A stretch of 64,000 bases of DNA, taken from contig CACGAG010000003.1 of the NCBI GenBank assembly GCA_902571005.1, positions 62,001 to 126,000 of the forward strand, in the 5' to 3' direction. The stretch comes from an uncultured Pelagibacteraceae bacterium. Its GTDB lineage: Bacteria > Pseudomonadota > Alphaproteobacteria > Pelagibacterales > AG-422-B15. The notes under the pieces are model-generated. The model was not told where the DNA came from. It searched no databases and saw only the letters and a program-made list of their open reading frames with translations. A program made the translations under genes and the position numbers. This document shows positions 38,221 through 47,617 of this stretch, piece after piece. Within the stretch, counting starts at the first letter, position 1. Each line of letters opens with the position of its first letter.

Positions 38221-40418
38221 TGACTTCATCCAATTGGCATTTTGATACAGAAAAATCACTTGTAGAAAGTCACGGTCTTAAACTTGACGAGTTTGAAAAA
38301 ATTGTTGAGGGACTTGGGCGTGAACCCAATCTTACTGAACTTGGAATATTTAGTGCAATGTGGAATGAACATTGCTCCTATAAATCGTCTAAATATTGGC
38401 TAAAAAAATTACCAACCTCAGGGAAACGAGTTATCCAAGGACCAGGTGAAAACGCTGGTGTGATTGATATCGATGATGGAGATGTTGCGGTTTTCAAAAT
38501 GGAAAGTCATAATCATCCTTCATTTCTAGAGCCTTACCAAGGAGCTGCAACTGGTGTAGGGGGTATTTTGAGAGATGTATTTACTATGGGCGCAAGACCT
38601 GTAGCAAACATGAATGCACTTCGATTTGGAGATCCCAATCATCCAAAAACAAAGCATTTAGTCTCAGGTGTCGTCGGTGGTATTGGTGGTTACGGAAATT
38701 GTATTGGAATTCCAACTGTTGGAGGTGAAGTAAATTTTCATCCATCGTATAACGGCAATATATTGGTTAATGCTATGACAGTTGGTATCGCAAAAAAAGA
38801 TAAAATTTTCTATTCAGCGGCTGCAGGAATAGGAAATCCAGTAGTGTATGTTGGTTCAAAAACAGGTAGAGATGGTATTCATGGTGCAACAATGGCATCA
38901 GCTGAATTTGATGATGACTCTGAAGAAAAAAAACCCACTGTTCAAGTTGGTGATCCTTTTACTGAAAAACTATTACTTGAGGCTTGTCTAGAACTCATGA
39001 AAGAGGATGCAATTATAGCAATTCAAGATATGGGAGCTGCAGGTTTAACTTCATCATCAATTGAGATGGCATCCAAAGGAAATGTAGGGATTGATATAAA
39101 TTTATCTAAGGTTCCTATGCGAGCGGCTAACATGACTGCCTACGAGCTCATGCTATCAGAGAGTCAGGAAAGAATGCTAATGGTTATTCAGCCCAAAAAA
39201 GAGGAGCTCGCCCGAAGCATTTTTAAAAAATGGGATCTTGAATTTGAAGTGATTGGTGAAGTTACAGATACAAAAAAATTAATATTGCATATGGATGGTG
39301 AAGAGCAGGCAAGTATACCAATTAATATTTTGGTAGAGGATGCGCCAGAGTATCAGCGAGATTATATTGTCAATGACCCTTCTCCCCTAATTAGTTTCGA
39401 AAGTAAGGATTTTGAAGATAAAGATATCTTAAGCGATTTATTAAAAATGATCAGTCATCCAAATTTATGCAGCAGACAATGGATATGGGAACAATATGAT
39501 CACATGGTTATGGCAGATACAGTTGTACGACCTGGTTCTGATGCAGCTGTTGTCAGAGTGCATGGAACCAACAAAGGAATAGCGATCAGTACAGACTGTT
39601 CACCCACCTACTGCAGACACAATTCCTATGAAGGAGGAAAGCATGCGGTTGTTGAAACTTGGCGTAATATTGTTGCATCCGGAGCTGAGCCAATTGCAAT
39701 TACAGATTGTATGAATTTTGGAAATCCTGAAAAGCCAGAAATCATGGGACAATTTGTAGAATGCATTCGTGGCATGGGAGAGGCTTGCAGTAAGCTTAAT
39801 TACCCTGTCATTTCAGGAAATGTATCACTCTATAATGAAACTAACGGTGAAGGGATTTATCCTACTCCCGCTATTGGTGGAGTTGGACTAATTAGAGATT
39901 TATCTAATACAATGACAATAGATCTTAAAAATGAGGGTAATGTTTTATGCCTCATTGGGGAAAGCAACAATCATTTAGGCAATAGTCATTATCTCTCAAT
40001 CATACAAAGTAGAGAAGACGGCGGTACCCCGTCAATTAATTTGGATGATGAATTAAAAAATGGAAAATTCATTTTAGATTGCGTCGCTAAGAAATTACTA
40101 AAATCTGTTCATGATGTTAGTGAAGGTGGTGTTCTTGTTGCAATTGCTGAAATGTGCATCTCAGGTAAGCAAGGTATAAAAATTGATATAACAAAAGATT
40201 TTCTTCACGGATTCTTTTTTGGAGAGGATCAAGCTAGGTACCTGGTTGAGGTCTCACAAAATAAACTTGAACAACTAGAAGTTGACGCAAGCAAGAGTGC
40301 TGTCAAAATAGAAAGAATTGGAGAAATTGGAGGAACATCTATCTCAATCAATTCAATTGGAGAGGTTGAATTATCAAGCTTAATTGACCACCATACAAAA
40401 TGGTTCAATGAATTTTGA
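38220..40418 (+). CDS. purL: FGAM synthase subunit PurL (small type)
   Basis: Converts FGAR to FGAM using ATP and ammonia. The 732-residue length is the short, PurS/PurQ-dependent type. Landmarks are [38 protein letters not shown] and the second-half [20 protein letters not shown]. It ends the purine cluster. In related genomes bolA lies between purL and grxD; here only a 57-base gap remains. Confidence 0.97.
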   Translation: MTSSNWHFDTEKSLVESHGLKLDEFEKIVEGLGREPNLTELGIFSAMWNEHCSYKSSKYWLKKLPTSGKRVIQGPGENAGVIDIDDGDVAVFKMESHNHPSFLEPYQGAATGVGGILRDVFTMGARPVANMNALRFGDPNHPKTKHLVSGVVGGIGGYGNCIGIPTVGGEVNFHPSYNGNILVNAMTVGIAKKDKIFYSAAAGIGNPVVYVGSKTGRDGIHGATMASAEFDDDSEEKKPTVQVGDPFTEKLLLEACLELMKEDAIIAIQDMGAAGLTSSSIEMASKGNVGIDINLSKVPMRAANMTAYELMLSESQERMLMVIQPKKEELARSIFKKWDLEFEVIGEVTDTKKLILHMDGEEQASIPINILVEDAPEYQRDYIVNDPSPLISFESKDFEDKDILSDLLKMISHPNLCSRQWIWEQYDHMVMADTVVRPGSDAAVVRVHGTNKGIAISTDCSPTYCRHNSYEGGKHAVVETWRNIVASGAEPIAITDCMNFGNPEKPEIMGQFVECIRGMGEACSKLNYPVISGNVSLYNETNGEGIYPTPAIGGVGLIRDLSNTMTIDLKNEGNVLCLIGESNNHLGNSHYLSIIQSREDGGTPSINLDDELKNGKFILDCVAKKLLKSVHDVSEGGVLVAIAEMCISGKQGIKIDITKDFLHGFFFGEDQARYLVEVSQNKLEQLEVDASKSAVKIERIGEIGGTSISINSIGEVELSSLIDHHTKWFNEF

Positions 40419-40475
40419 CCTAAAGGGCTCAAAATTATTATTGAATAATTATAAAAAGCAGTTAATTCTTCAATC

Positions 40476-40805
40476 ATGACTGATACTGTGCAAGATGAAA
40501 TAAAAAACATTGTTGATCAAAACGATGTAGTTCTCTTTATGAAAGGGACAAAGGACCAGCCTCAATGCGGTTTTTCGAATGCTGTTGTAAATACTCTTTC
40601 TTTTATGAACGTAAATTATAAAGATGTAAATATTTTGGAAAGTGACGAACTAAGACAAGGCATCAAAGATTTCACTAACTGGCCTACAATTCCACAACTT
40701 TATATTAAGGGAGAGTTTATAGGAGGATGCGATATTATTTTAGACATGCATAAAAGTGGAGAGTTAGCATCAGTTTTTGATACAAAAGGAATTGCGCACG
40801 ATTAG
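40476..40805 (+). CDS. grxD: Monothiol glutaredoxin (Grx4 type)
   Basis: CGFS-type glutaredoxin that carries and delivers [2Fe-2S] clusters. The 109-residue protein has the active-site PQCGFSNAVV with a glutathione-binding Lys upstream (FMKGTKDQ), WPTIPQLYIKGEFIGGCDI and a short acidic tail. Family members normally pair with BolA, which is not adjacent here. Its last 4 bases overlap the convergent peptidase gene. Confidence 0.95.
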   Translation: MTDTVQDEIKNIVDQNDVVLFMKGTKDQPQCGFSNAVVNTLSFMNVNYKDVNILESDELRQGIKDFTNWPTIPQLYIKGEFIGGCDIILDMHKSGELASVFDTKGIAHD

Positions 40806-41908
40806 TCTATTGAAATAAGATATTCGACTGCTCTGTTAAATACAATCTTTCCTCGCACAATTAAACTTTCATGCCATTTCCTATTGTCTGGATTAAATGT
40901 ACGTAATAAATTATTTCTACTCCAATGTTTCATAATATCCAAAGGATCATTGAGTTTATTATTTTGTGTCCATCTATTTTCAGCTCTTAAATTTTTAAAA
41001 ACTGTTACAGGTCCATAAGTTCCAAATTCTTGTGTAATTGTAAGCCACTTAATAGATGGAAATTCAGCTGAAATTCCAGAGTGAATGTCGCCTGTTACGT
41101 GATAGCCCACCCCCTTATTTGGATCCAACGGTGCTATATGACTTCCATATAAATTTTGCAGCAATTCATAATCAGCTTCACCAATTTGGTCTGAAATTAA
41201 AATAGTATCGTAACCAGATTTACCAAGACCAGTGTGTAAATCGATACCAAATATCATTTGATTTTCTTTTAAGTTATTTCTTAACCAATCAATTAATAAT
41301 TTAGGACCTTTTTGGAGTTTATCACCTCCATACTGCAGGCTGGATGGCCTTGTGTACTGACCTTGAGCAAACCATTGCTTGAAATTAGTGAAACCATATT
41401 TCAAAATTAATTTTATTCCATCTATATAAAAGGATAATTCAAATTTTTTTGGTATTGTGTTTGGATTCAAATATTTATCTATTTTTTTGTAGCCATCAGG
41501 CTCACCGCTATGCGTGTTAATAAAATTTCTATTCATATCTACATTGTTTTCATTGACTCTTCGATGCCAAGCCATGCCAAAAGGATTAATGATATGTACG
41601 AAGATTATGCAATAATCCTCAATTAGCTTTTGATTTTTTAACATATTAATGACTGAAAGTTGTATAGCTGAACCGGCAAAACCCTCAACGCCGTGTATAC
41701 CAGAGGTATATAACAATAATTTATTACTTGTTAAAGATCCAAGAACTGCGATATCTATTGTGAGATCCTCTCCATCAGGACCTACTAAATCTAATGATAA
41801 GCTATCACGTTGAACTTGATGACCCAATGACTCTAGTTGATTAACAGATTCGTGAAATCGTTTCTTAGCTTCAGTATAAGATTTGGAAAACCAGTGCGAT
41901 GCACTCAT
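40802..41908 (-). CDS. DUF2817 family M14-like metallopeptidase
   Basis: A 368-residue member of DUF2817, related to the M14 zinc carboxypeptidases. The probable zinc ligands are in SGIHGVEGFAGSAIQ (His and Glu) and FGIDLHTGLGKSG (His). A possible catalytic Glu lies in LTITQEFGTYGP. No signal peptide, so it should be cytoplasmic. The physiological substrate of the family is not known to me. It lies 7 bases after rpsD and may be transcribed with it. Confidence 0.8.
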   Translation of the reverse strand: MSASHWFSKSYTEAKKRFHESVNQLESLGHQVQRDSLSLDLVGPDGEDLTIDIAVLGSLTSNKLLLYTSGIHGVEGFAGSAIQLSVINMLKNQKLIEDYCIIFVHIINPFGMAWHRRVNENNVDMNRNFINTHSGEPDGYKKIDKYLNPNTIPKKFELSFYIDGIKLILKYGFTNFKQWFAQGQYTRPSSLQYGGDKLQKGPKLLIDWLRNNLKENQMIFGIDLHTGLGKSGYDTILISDQIGEADYELLQNLYGSHIAPLDPNKGVGYHVTGDIHSGISAEFPSIKWLTITQEFGTYGPVTVFKNLRAENRWTQNNKLNDPLDIMKHWSRNNLLRTFNPDNRKWHESLIVRGKIVFNRAVEYLISID

Positions 41909-41915
41909 TTTAATA

Positions 41916-42533
41916 TTATCGAGAATAATACTCGATAACTAGTTTCGGATCCATTTGAGTTGCATATGGAACTTCAGCAAACTGAGGTGTCCTTACAAAA
42001 GTTGAAGAACATTTTTTTTCATCAACTGTAATGTATCCTGGGATGTCTCTTTCCTGGCTTTTCATTGACTCAACTACTAATGCCATCTCTTTAGATTTAT
42101 CTTTGACTTCGACAACATCACCTTCTTTAAGAAGACAGCTTGCAATATTAACTCTTTTTCCATTAACTTTGACATGCCCATGATTAATAAATTGTCTAGC
42201 AGCAAATACAGTTGGTACAAACTTTGATCGATAAACAATAGTATCAAGTCTGCGTTCTAAAATAGCAATTAAGTTTTCACCTGAGTCACCTTTTTGTCTA
42301 ATAGCCTCTTTATAACAATTACGGAATTGTCTTTCGTTGAGGTTTCCATAATAACCTTTTAGCTTTTGTTTAGCATTTAACTGAACACCATAATCAGACA
42401 ATTTACCTGTATGCTTTTGTCCATGCTGTCCGGGTCTGTACTTTCTTAGGTTGAATGGGCTTTTTGGTCTGCCCCATAGATTAACACTCAGACGTCTGTC
42501 TATTTTATGTTTTTGTGCAACTCTTTTTGTCAT
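41916..42533 (-). CDS. rpsD: 30S ribosomal protein S4
   Basis: S4 initiates assembly of the small subunit and helps hold decoding accuracy. The 205 residues contain the [19 protein letters not shown] and [15 protein letters not shown] parts of the S4 RNA-binding domain. It is separate from the alpha operon, as in many alphaproteobacteria. A near-consensus promoter sits just upstream, leaving a leader of about 10 bases and no clear ribosome-binding site. Confidence 0.98.
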   Translation of the reverse strand: MTKRVAQKHKIDRRLSVNLWGRPKSPFNLRKYRPGQHGQKHTGKLSDYGVQLNAKQKLKGYYGNLNERQFRNCYKEAIRQKGDSGENLIAILERRLDTIVYRSKFVPTVFAARQFINHGHVKVNGKRVNIASCLLKEGDVVEVKDKSKEMALVVESMKSQERDIPGYITVDEKKCSSTFVRTPQFAEVPYATQMDPKLVIEYYSR

Positions 42534-42549
42534 ATTTGATGATCCGTGG

Positions 42550-42577
42550 TTTATACTGGTTTCCTCGCCAATGTCAA
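42550..42577 (-). promoter_or_regulatory. Near-consensus promoter for rpsD
   Basis: On the minus strand TTGACA (42572-42577), a 16-base spacer and TATAAA (42550-42555) give a full -35 and a five-of-six -10 match. The predicted transcription start is about 42543, only some 10 bases before the rpsD ATG. It lies in the 53-base gap after the TrmJ-like gene, so rpsD can be made independently of the genes before it. Confidence 0.75.
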
Positions 42578-42586
42578 ACCTGAAAG

Positions 42587-43324
42587 CTAAATTTCCTTGG
42601 TTTTTCTATATTCTGTAAGCACTGTCACAACCCCTCTAAGTGTTGCTATCTCACGTTCACTGAGATCAGCACGATGAAAGATATTTCTTAGGTTTTGCTT
42701 CATTTTTGGCATTTTTTCTTCAGGTTGAAAAAAACCTCTAGATTCAAGCTCTTCTTCTAAATGATCAAAAAAATACATCAGATCATTCTGACTTCCATGA
42801 GGCTCAGAATTCTTATCAACTAACTGCTCCGTTTTAAATACTTGGGAAAATAATGAATAACAAAATACATTGACTGCATGAGATAAATTAAGAGATGAAA
42901 AATTTTCATGCGTATCAATAGTCACACATTTTGTTATAAGTGACAAATGGTCGTTTGTAAGTCCTGAAGCTTCGCCACCAAAAACAACACCGATACCATC
43001 ATTAATTTTTTGTTCTTTTATTTCACTGATAATCTTAGAATTGTCACTAAATTGTTTACTCATATCTCTTAAACGTGCTGTATAGCCAATTGAATAATTG
43101 GAGTCACTCAATGCCTCTCGAAGAGAGCTATATACTTTGATATTTTCAACTATGTTCTTAGCATCTACAGCTACAGCAAGTGCTTTTTCTGATGGCCATT
43201 CGAGTTTAGGTGATACCAGTTTTAAATTAGTGAAACCAAAATTATACATAGAGCGAGCAACAAGACCAACATTTTCAGGTAATTGAGTATCAACAAGAAT
43301 AATCGAAATTTTATCAAAATTCAT
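42587..43324 (-). CDS. TrmJ-like tRNA/rRNA 2'-O-methyltransferase
   Basis: SPOUT-class methyltransferase of the TrmJ family, which methylates the ribose at tRNA position 32. The 245-residue protein has an N-terminal [38 protein letters not shown] and [16 protein letters not shown], the three knot motifs, and a C-terminal helical part ([19 protein letters not shown]). Start is 6 bases after the cimA stop. Target position is inferred from family only. Confidence 0.85.
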   Translation of the reverse strand: MNFDKISIILVDTQLPENVGLVARSMYNFGFTNLKLVSPKLEWPSEKALAVAVDAKNIVENIKVYSSLREALSDSNYSIGYTARLRDMSKQFSDNSKIISEIKEQKINDGIGVVFGGEASGLTNDHLSLITKCVTIDTHENFSSLNLSHAVNVFCYSLFSQVFKTEQLVDKNSEPHGSQNDLMYFFDHLEEELESRGFFQPEEKMPKMKQNLRNIFHRADLSEREIATLRGVVTVLTEYRKTKEI

Positions 43325-43330
43325 TTGAAT

Positions 43331-44923
43331 TTAAACTTTTACTTGTTCTTTCATTAATTTAAATTCAACACTATCAATAAGTGCTCTAAAAGATGCTTCA
43401 ATAATATTTTCTGAAACACCTATCGTGTACCAACTTTTCTTATTTGCATCAGAACTTTCAATTGAAACTCTAGTTATCGCATCGGTACCCGTATTGAGAA
43501 TTCGAACCTTATAATCAATTAATGATAAATCGTTTATGTACTCTGCATAACGGCTCGTCTTAAAATTATTTCGAAGAGCATTATCCAATGCATTGACTGG
43601 ACCAACTCCTTTACCGGTACCAATAATTTCATCATTATCAATTTTTAATTTCACAGAGGCTTCTGACATGGTCTGCCCCTCTTCACCTGAATTTTGTACA
43701 TTCACATTAAAACTAATTACTTCAAAATACTCTGGCATTTTGCCAAGTACTTTATTAACAAGAATTTCAAAAGAAGCATCGGCACCATCGTAAGAGTATC
43801 CATTAAATTCTCTTTCTTTTACTCGATCTAAGATTTTTTGAATTGTCTTATCGTCTTCATTAACTTCTATTCCTGCTGATTTTAACTTTGATAAAATATT
43901 AGATTTTCCTGATTGTTCAGAGATGATAATTTGCCTTTGATTGCCCACAAGTTCAGGATTGATGTGTTCGTAAGTCTTTGGATCTTTATTGACCGCAGAA
44001 ACATGTAATCCACCCTTATGTGCAAAAGCAGAAGAGCCAACGTAAGGTGCTGTTCGATTTGGGACTCTGTTTAAGATTTCATCAAGGAGCCTTGAAAGCT
44101 CAGTTAAAAGATTAAGTCGTTCTCTATTAATTGATAAGTCATATTTGTTTTCAAATTCATTTTTAAAAGCAAATGTTGGCAAAAGTGAAATCAGATTGGC
44201 ATTTCCACATCTCTCACCTAAACCATTTATCGTGCCCTGAACCTGTCTTGCACCTGATCTTACAGCAGCAAGAGTATTGGCGACTGCATTACCTGTGTCA
44301 TTATGTGCATGAATTCCAAGATGATCTCCTGAAATTTCTTTAGAAACTTTTGATACGATATCTTCAACTTCATGCGGGAGGGTTCCTCCATTCGTATCAC
44401 AAAGAACAAGCCACCTTGCACCATTTGACTTTGCAGCTTTAAGACATTCAATTGCATAATTTGGATTAGATTTGTAACCATCAAAAAAATGTTCAGCATC
44501 GAAATGTACTTCTTTTTTCGTTTTTGCTAAAAATTTTACTGACTCTCCAATATTTTCTAAATTTTCCTCATTAGTAATTCCCAGTGCAAGATCAACATGG
44601 AAATCCCAAGATTTTCCAACAACACATGCTGAAGGCGCATTAATATTTATCATTGCAGCCAAACCAGGATCATTTTCTGCGCTGCGACCAGATTTTTTAG
44701 TCATGCCAAACGCAGTAAACATTGAGTTTTTAAATTTTAAATCTTCATTAAAAAACTTAGTATCAGTTGAGTTTGCGCCTGGCCATCCACCCTCAATATA
44801 GTCAACACCAAGCTCATCTAATTTTTGTGCGAGAAGTTTTTTTTCATCAACATTAAAATCAACACCGTAAGTTTGAGCTCCGTCTCTAAGAGTCGTATCA
44901 AATATGTATAACTTTTCTTTCAC
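43331..44923 (-). CDS. cimA: (R)-citramalate synthase
   Basis: Condenses pyruvate with acetyl-CoA to citramalate, the threonine-independent entry to isoleucine synthesis. At 530 residues it has the DRE-TIM barrel (DTTLRDGAQTYGVDF start and HAHNDTGNAVANTLAA with the metal histidines) and a C-terminal LeuA-type dimer/regulatory domain. The GVDF rather than GVSF/GISM context and the length favour CimA over LeuA or homocitrate synthase. Its ATG directly abuts the cysS stop. Confidence 0.9.
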   Translation of the reverse strand: MKEKLYIFDTTLRDGAQTYGVDFNVDEKKLLAQKLDELGVDYIEGGWPGANSTDTKFFNEDLKFKNSMFTAFGMTKKSGRSAENDPGLAAMININAPSACVVGKSWDFHVDLALGITNEENLENIGESVKFLAKTKKEVHFDAEHFFDGYKSNPNYAIECLKAAKSNGARWLVLCDTNGGTLPHEVEDIVSKVSKEISGDHLGIHAHNDTGNAVANTLAAVRSGARQVQGTINGLGERCGNANLISLLPTFAFKNEFENKYDLSINRERLNLLTELSRLLDEILNRVPNRTAPYVGSSAFAHKGGLHVSAVNKDPKTYEHINPELVGNQRQIIISEQSGKSNILSKLKSAGIEVNEDDKTIQKILDRVKEREFNGYSYDGADASFEILVNKVLGKMPEYFEVISFNVNVQNSGEEGQTMSEASVKLKIDNDEIIGTGKGVGPVNALDNALRNNFKTSRYAEYINDLSLIDYKVRILNTGTDAITRVSIESSDANKKSWYTIGVSENIIEASFRALIDSVEFKLMKEQVKV

Positions 44924-46288
44924 TTACTTAACTTTCCAAGTTGTTTCGCCACCTTGATCTTCAAGTATGACTCCCATTTTGTCTAATTCATCTCGGATCC
45001 TATCAGCATCATCAAAGTTCTTGTTTGATCGTGCCTCATTTCTTTGAGCAATAAGCAACTCAACTTGAGTGGTATTAATATTTAAATTTTCCTTTTTCCA
45101 GGAAAGCCATTCAGATGGTTTTTCATTTAAAAGTCCAAGCATATTTGCTGAGTATAAAAAATTGCTTACTAAGCCTTTATCCCCTGATTGGCAGTCTTTA
45201 AATTTTTGATGAAGCACGCTAATAGCTTTAGGTGTATTCATATCATCCAATAATGTTTCCATAATTTCATTATCATTATTTGCATCTTTTAATTCATCAC
45301 CATTAAAATTGCTCAAGAATGTGTACCATTTATCTAAAGTTTTTTTACTTTCATTGAGGTTATCCTTAGTCCAATTCAGAGGTTGTCTGTAGTGAGTTGA
45401 TATCATGGTAAGTCTAATAACTTCCCCTTGGAAACTTTCTTTTAACTCATTTACAGTTACAAAATTACCATCAGACTTTGACATTTTATTACCCTCAACA
45501 GTCACAAAACCATTGTGAACCCAATAATTTGCAAATTTGTTATTATTTGCACACTCACTTTGAGCAATTTCATTCTCATGATGTGGAAATATTAAATCTT
45601 GGCCTCCTCCATGAATATCAAAATTTTCCCCCAAAAGTTTTTCACTCATTGCAGAACATTCAATGTGCCAGCCAGGTCTCCCATCTCCCCATGGACTTTT
45701 CCAACTGGGCTCATCTTCTTTTGAAGGTTTCCATAATACAAAGTCAGACTCTTCTTTTTTATAACTTTCTACACCTACGCGTGAACCAGCAACCATTTCA
45801 TCTAAATTCTTGCCGGAGAGTTTTCCGTATTCTTTAAATTTATTTGAAGAAAAAAGAACATTACCATCCGCTACATATGCAAACTCTTTTGATATGAGTT
45901 TTTCTATCAACTCAATCATCTCAGGTATATGTTCGGTTGCTCTTGGCTCAAATGTAGGTTTTAAAGCACCAACATATTTCGCATCGTCATGAAAATAATT
46001 AATTGTCTTTTCTGTAAGCATTCCAATGTCTTCATTTTGATCATTAGCTGCGTGTATAATTTTATCATCAACGTCAGTGATATTTCTTACATAAGTTACA
46101 TTTCCACTGCCATAAATTTTTTGGAGTAATCGAAATAAAATATCAAACACTATAACTGGTCGAGCATTACCTACATGCGCATAATCGTAAACAGTTGGCC
46201 CACAAACGTACATTCGTACATTATTTGAATCAATTGGTTCAAACTTCTTTTTTGAATTAGTAAATGTATCGTAAAGCAATAAGTCCAT
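44924..46288 (-). CDS. cysS: Cysteinyl-tRNA synthetase
   Basis: Charges tRNA-Cys. The 454-residue enzyme has the HIGH-equivalent motif in CGPTVYDYAHVGNARP, the KMSKS motif in GNKMSKSDGNFV and the zinc ligands in YVCGPTV, GWHIECSAMSE and HHENEIAQSE. It is followed without a gap by cimA and preceded without a gap by gltX. Confidence 0.97.
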   Translation of the reverse strand: MDLLLYDTFTNSKKKFEPIDSNNVRMYVCGPTVYDYAHVGNARPVIVFDILFRLLQKIYGSGNVTYVRNITDVDDKIIHAANDQNEDIGMLTEKTINYFHDDAKYVGALKPTFEPRATEHIPEMIELIEKLISKEFAYVADGNVLFSSNKFKEYGKLSGKNLDEMVAGSRVGVESYKKEESDFVLWKPSKEDEPSWKSPWGDGRPGWHIECSAMSEKLLGENFDIHGGGQDLIFPHHENEIAQSECANNNKFANYWVHNGFVTVEGNKMSKSDGNFVTVNELKESFQGEVIRLTMISTHYRQPLNWTKDNLNESKKTLDKWYTFLSNFNGDELKDANNDNEIMETLLDDMNTPKAISVLHQKFKDCQSGDKGLVSNFLYSANMLGLLNEKPSEWLSWKKENLNINTTQVELLIAQRNEARSNKNFDDADRIRDELDKMGVILEDQGGETTWKVK

Positions 46289-47617
46289 TTAAGTCTGTAT
46301 CCTCTCAACAATTTTGTCTCTACCAATTAGTTGTATGAGAAGCTTCATTTCTGGACCATGTGTCAGTCCTGTGAATGCGACTCGCAATGGAAGAAACAAT
46401 TCTTTGCCTTTGCGTCCTGTTTTTTCTTTTATGGCATTCGTCCATGTGGTCCAAGTATCATCATCCCACGGTTCCTCTGGCATCAACTCCAATGCTAATT
46501 TTATGTAATCTTTATCATCAGACTCAGCAGGCTTGCTTTTAAATACAATGTCAGTCCAAGAAGATATTTCTTCAACAGTTTCCAAATTACCTTTTATGGT
46601 GTCCCAAAACTTTTTATCAACATTTTCATCAATCTCAGTAAGTCTTGATTGAATTTCCTCATAATCAAATTTTTGGACTTGTTTTTTGTTAAGCGCCTTT
46701 AGGACGTCAATTTCAATACGTCCTGGTGATGTTGAGATTGTCTCAAGTTTAAATTCGTCAATGATTTGTTTTATCCCACTCTTTAGCTCAATTGAATTTG
46801 AAGTTCCAATCGTTGCTAGTAAGCTAAGAATTGAGATGGGCTCAATATTATCTTTTCTGAAACTATCGATTGATATTACATTGTCTCTTTTTGATAGTTT
46901 GTCTCCTGTAGATGCCTTTAAAAGGGCATGATGTGCAAATGAAATTTTATTTTCATCTAATGCATTTATGATTTCAATTTGTACAGCGGTATTACTAGTG
47001 TGATCATCCCCTCTAATTACATTAGTAATGTTGTAATCAACATCATCTACAGCTGAACTGAATGTATAAAGTGGAACACCATCTTCTCGAAATAAAACAG
47101 GATCTGATAAGCTTGTTAAATCAATATCAATTTCACCCTTTAATAAATCATTCCATTTCATGCGTTCTGTTTGAAGAAGAAATCGCCAATGAGGTTTTCT
47201 TCCATCATTCTCATAATCTTTAATTTGTTGCTCCGTTAATTTTAATGCAGAACGGTCATACACTTGCTTTCCACCGGCAGCCATCTGAAGCTTTCTTTTT
47301 CTCTCAAGTTCTTCAGGAGTTTCATAGCAAGCATATATCCTGCCATCAGATTTTAATTTTTCGAATTGCTCTTTATATCTTTCAAATCTAGAAGACTGAT
47401 TAAAAGTCTCATCGTAGTCTATTCCCAGCCACTCCAAATCATTTTTTATTTGAGAAATGTATTCATCTTTTGACCTCTCTTGATCGGTATCATCAATTCG
47501 AAGAATAAATTTTCCACCACTATTTTTAGCATACAACCAATTTATGAGGGCTGTTCTGATATTACCCAAGTGCAATAATCCTGTTGGACTAGGCGCAAAT
47601 CTTGTTATCGTTGTCAT
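46289..47617 (-). CDS. gltX: Glutamyl-tRNA synthetase
   Basis: Charges tRNA-Glu, and possibly also tRNA-Gln for the amidotransferase route. The 442-residue protein starts TTITRFAPSPTGLLHLGNIR (HIGH equivalent HLGN) and has the KMSKS equivalent DKLSKRDNVIS. Alphaproteobacteria often have two such enzymes with different tRNA preference; which one this is cannot be told here. It abuts nadE and cysS with no spacers. Confidence 0.94.
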   Translation of the reverse strand: MTTITRFAPSPTGLLHLGNIRTALINWLYAKNSGGKFILRIDDTDQERSKDEYISQIKNDLEWLGIDYDETFNQSSRFERYKEQFEKLKSDGRIYACYETPEELERKRKLQMAAGGKQVYDRSALKLTEQQIKDYENDGRKPHWRFLLQTERMKWNDLLKGEIDIDLTSLSDPVLFREDGVPLYTFSSAVDDVDYNITNVIRGDDHTSNTAVQIEIINALDENKISFAHHALLKASTGDKLSKRDNVISIDSFRKDNIEPISILSLLATIGTSNSIELKSGIKQIIDEFKLETISTSPGRIEIDVLKALNKKQVQKFDYEEIQSRLTEIDENVDKKFWDTIKGNLETVEEISSWTDIVFKSKPAESDDKDYIKLALELMPEEPWDDDTWTTWTNAIKEKTGRKGKELFLPLRVAFTGLTHGPEMKLLIQLIGRDKIVERIQT

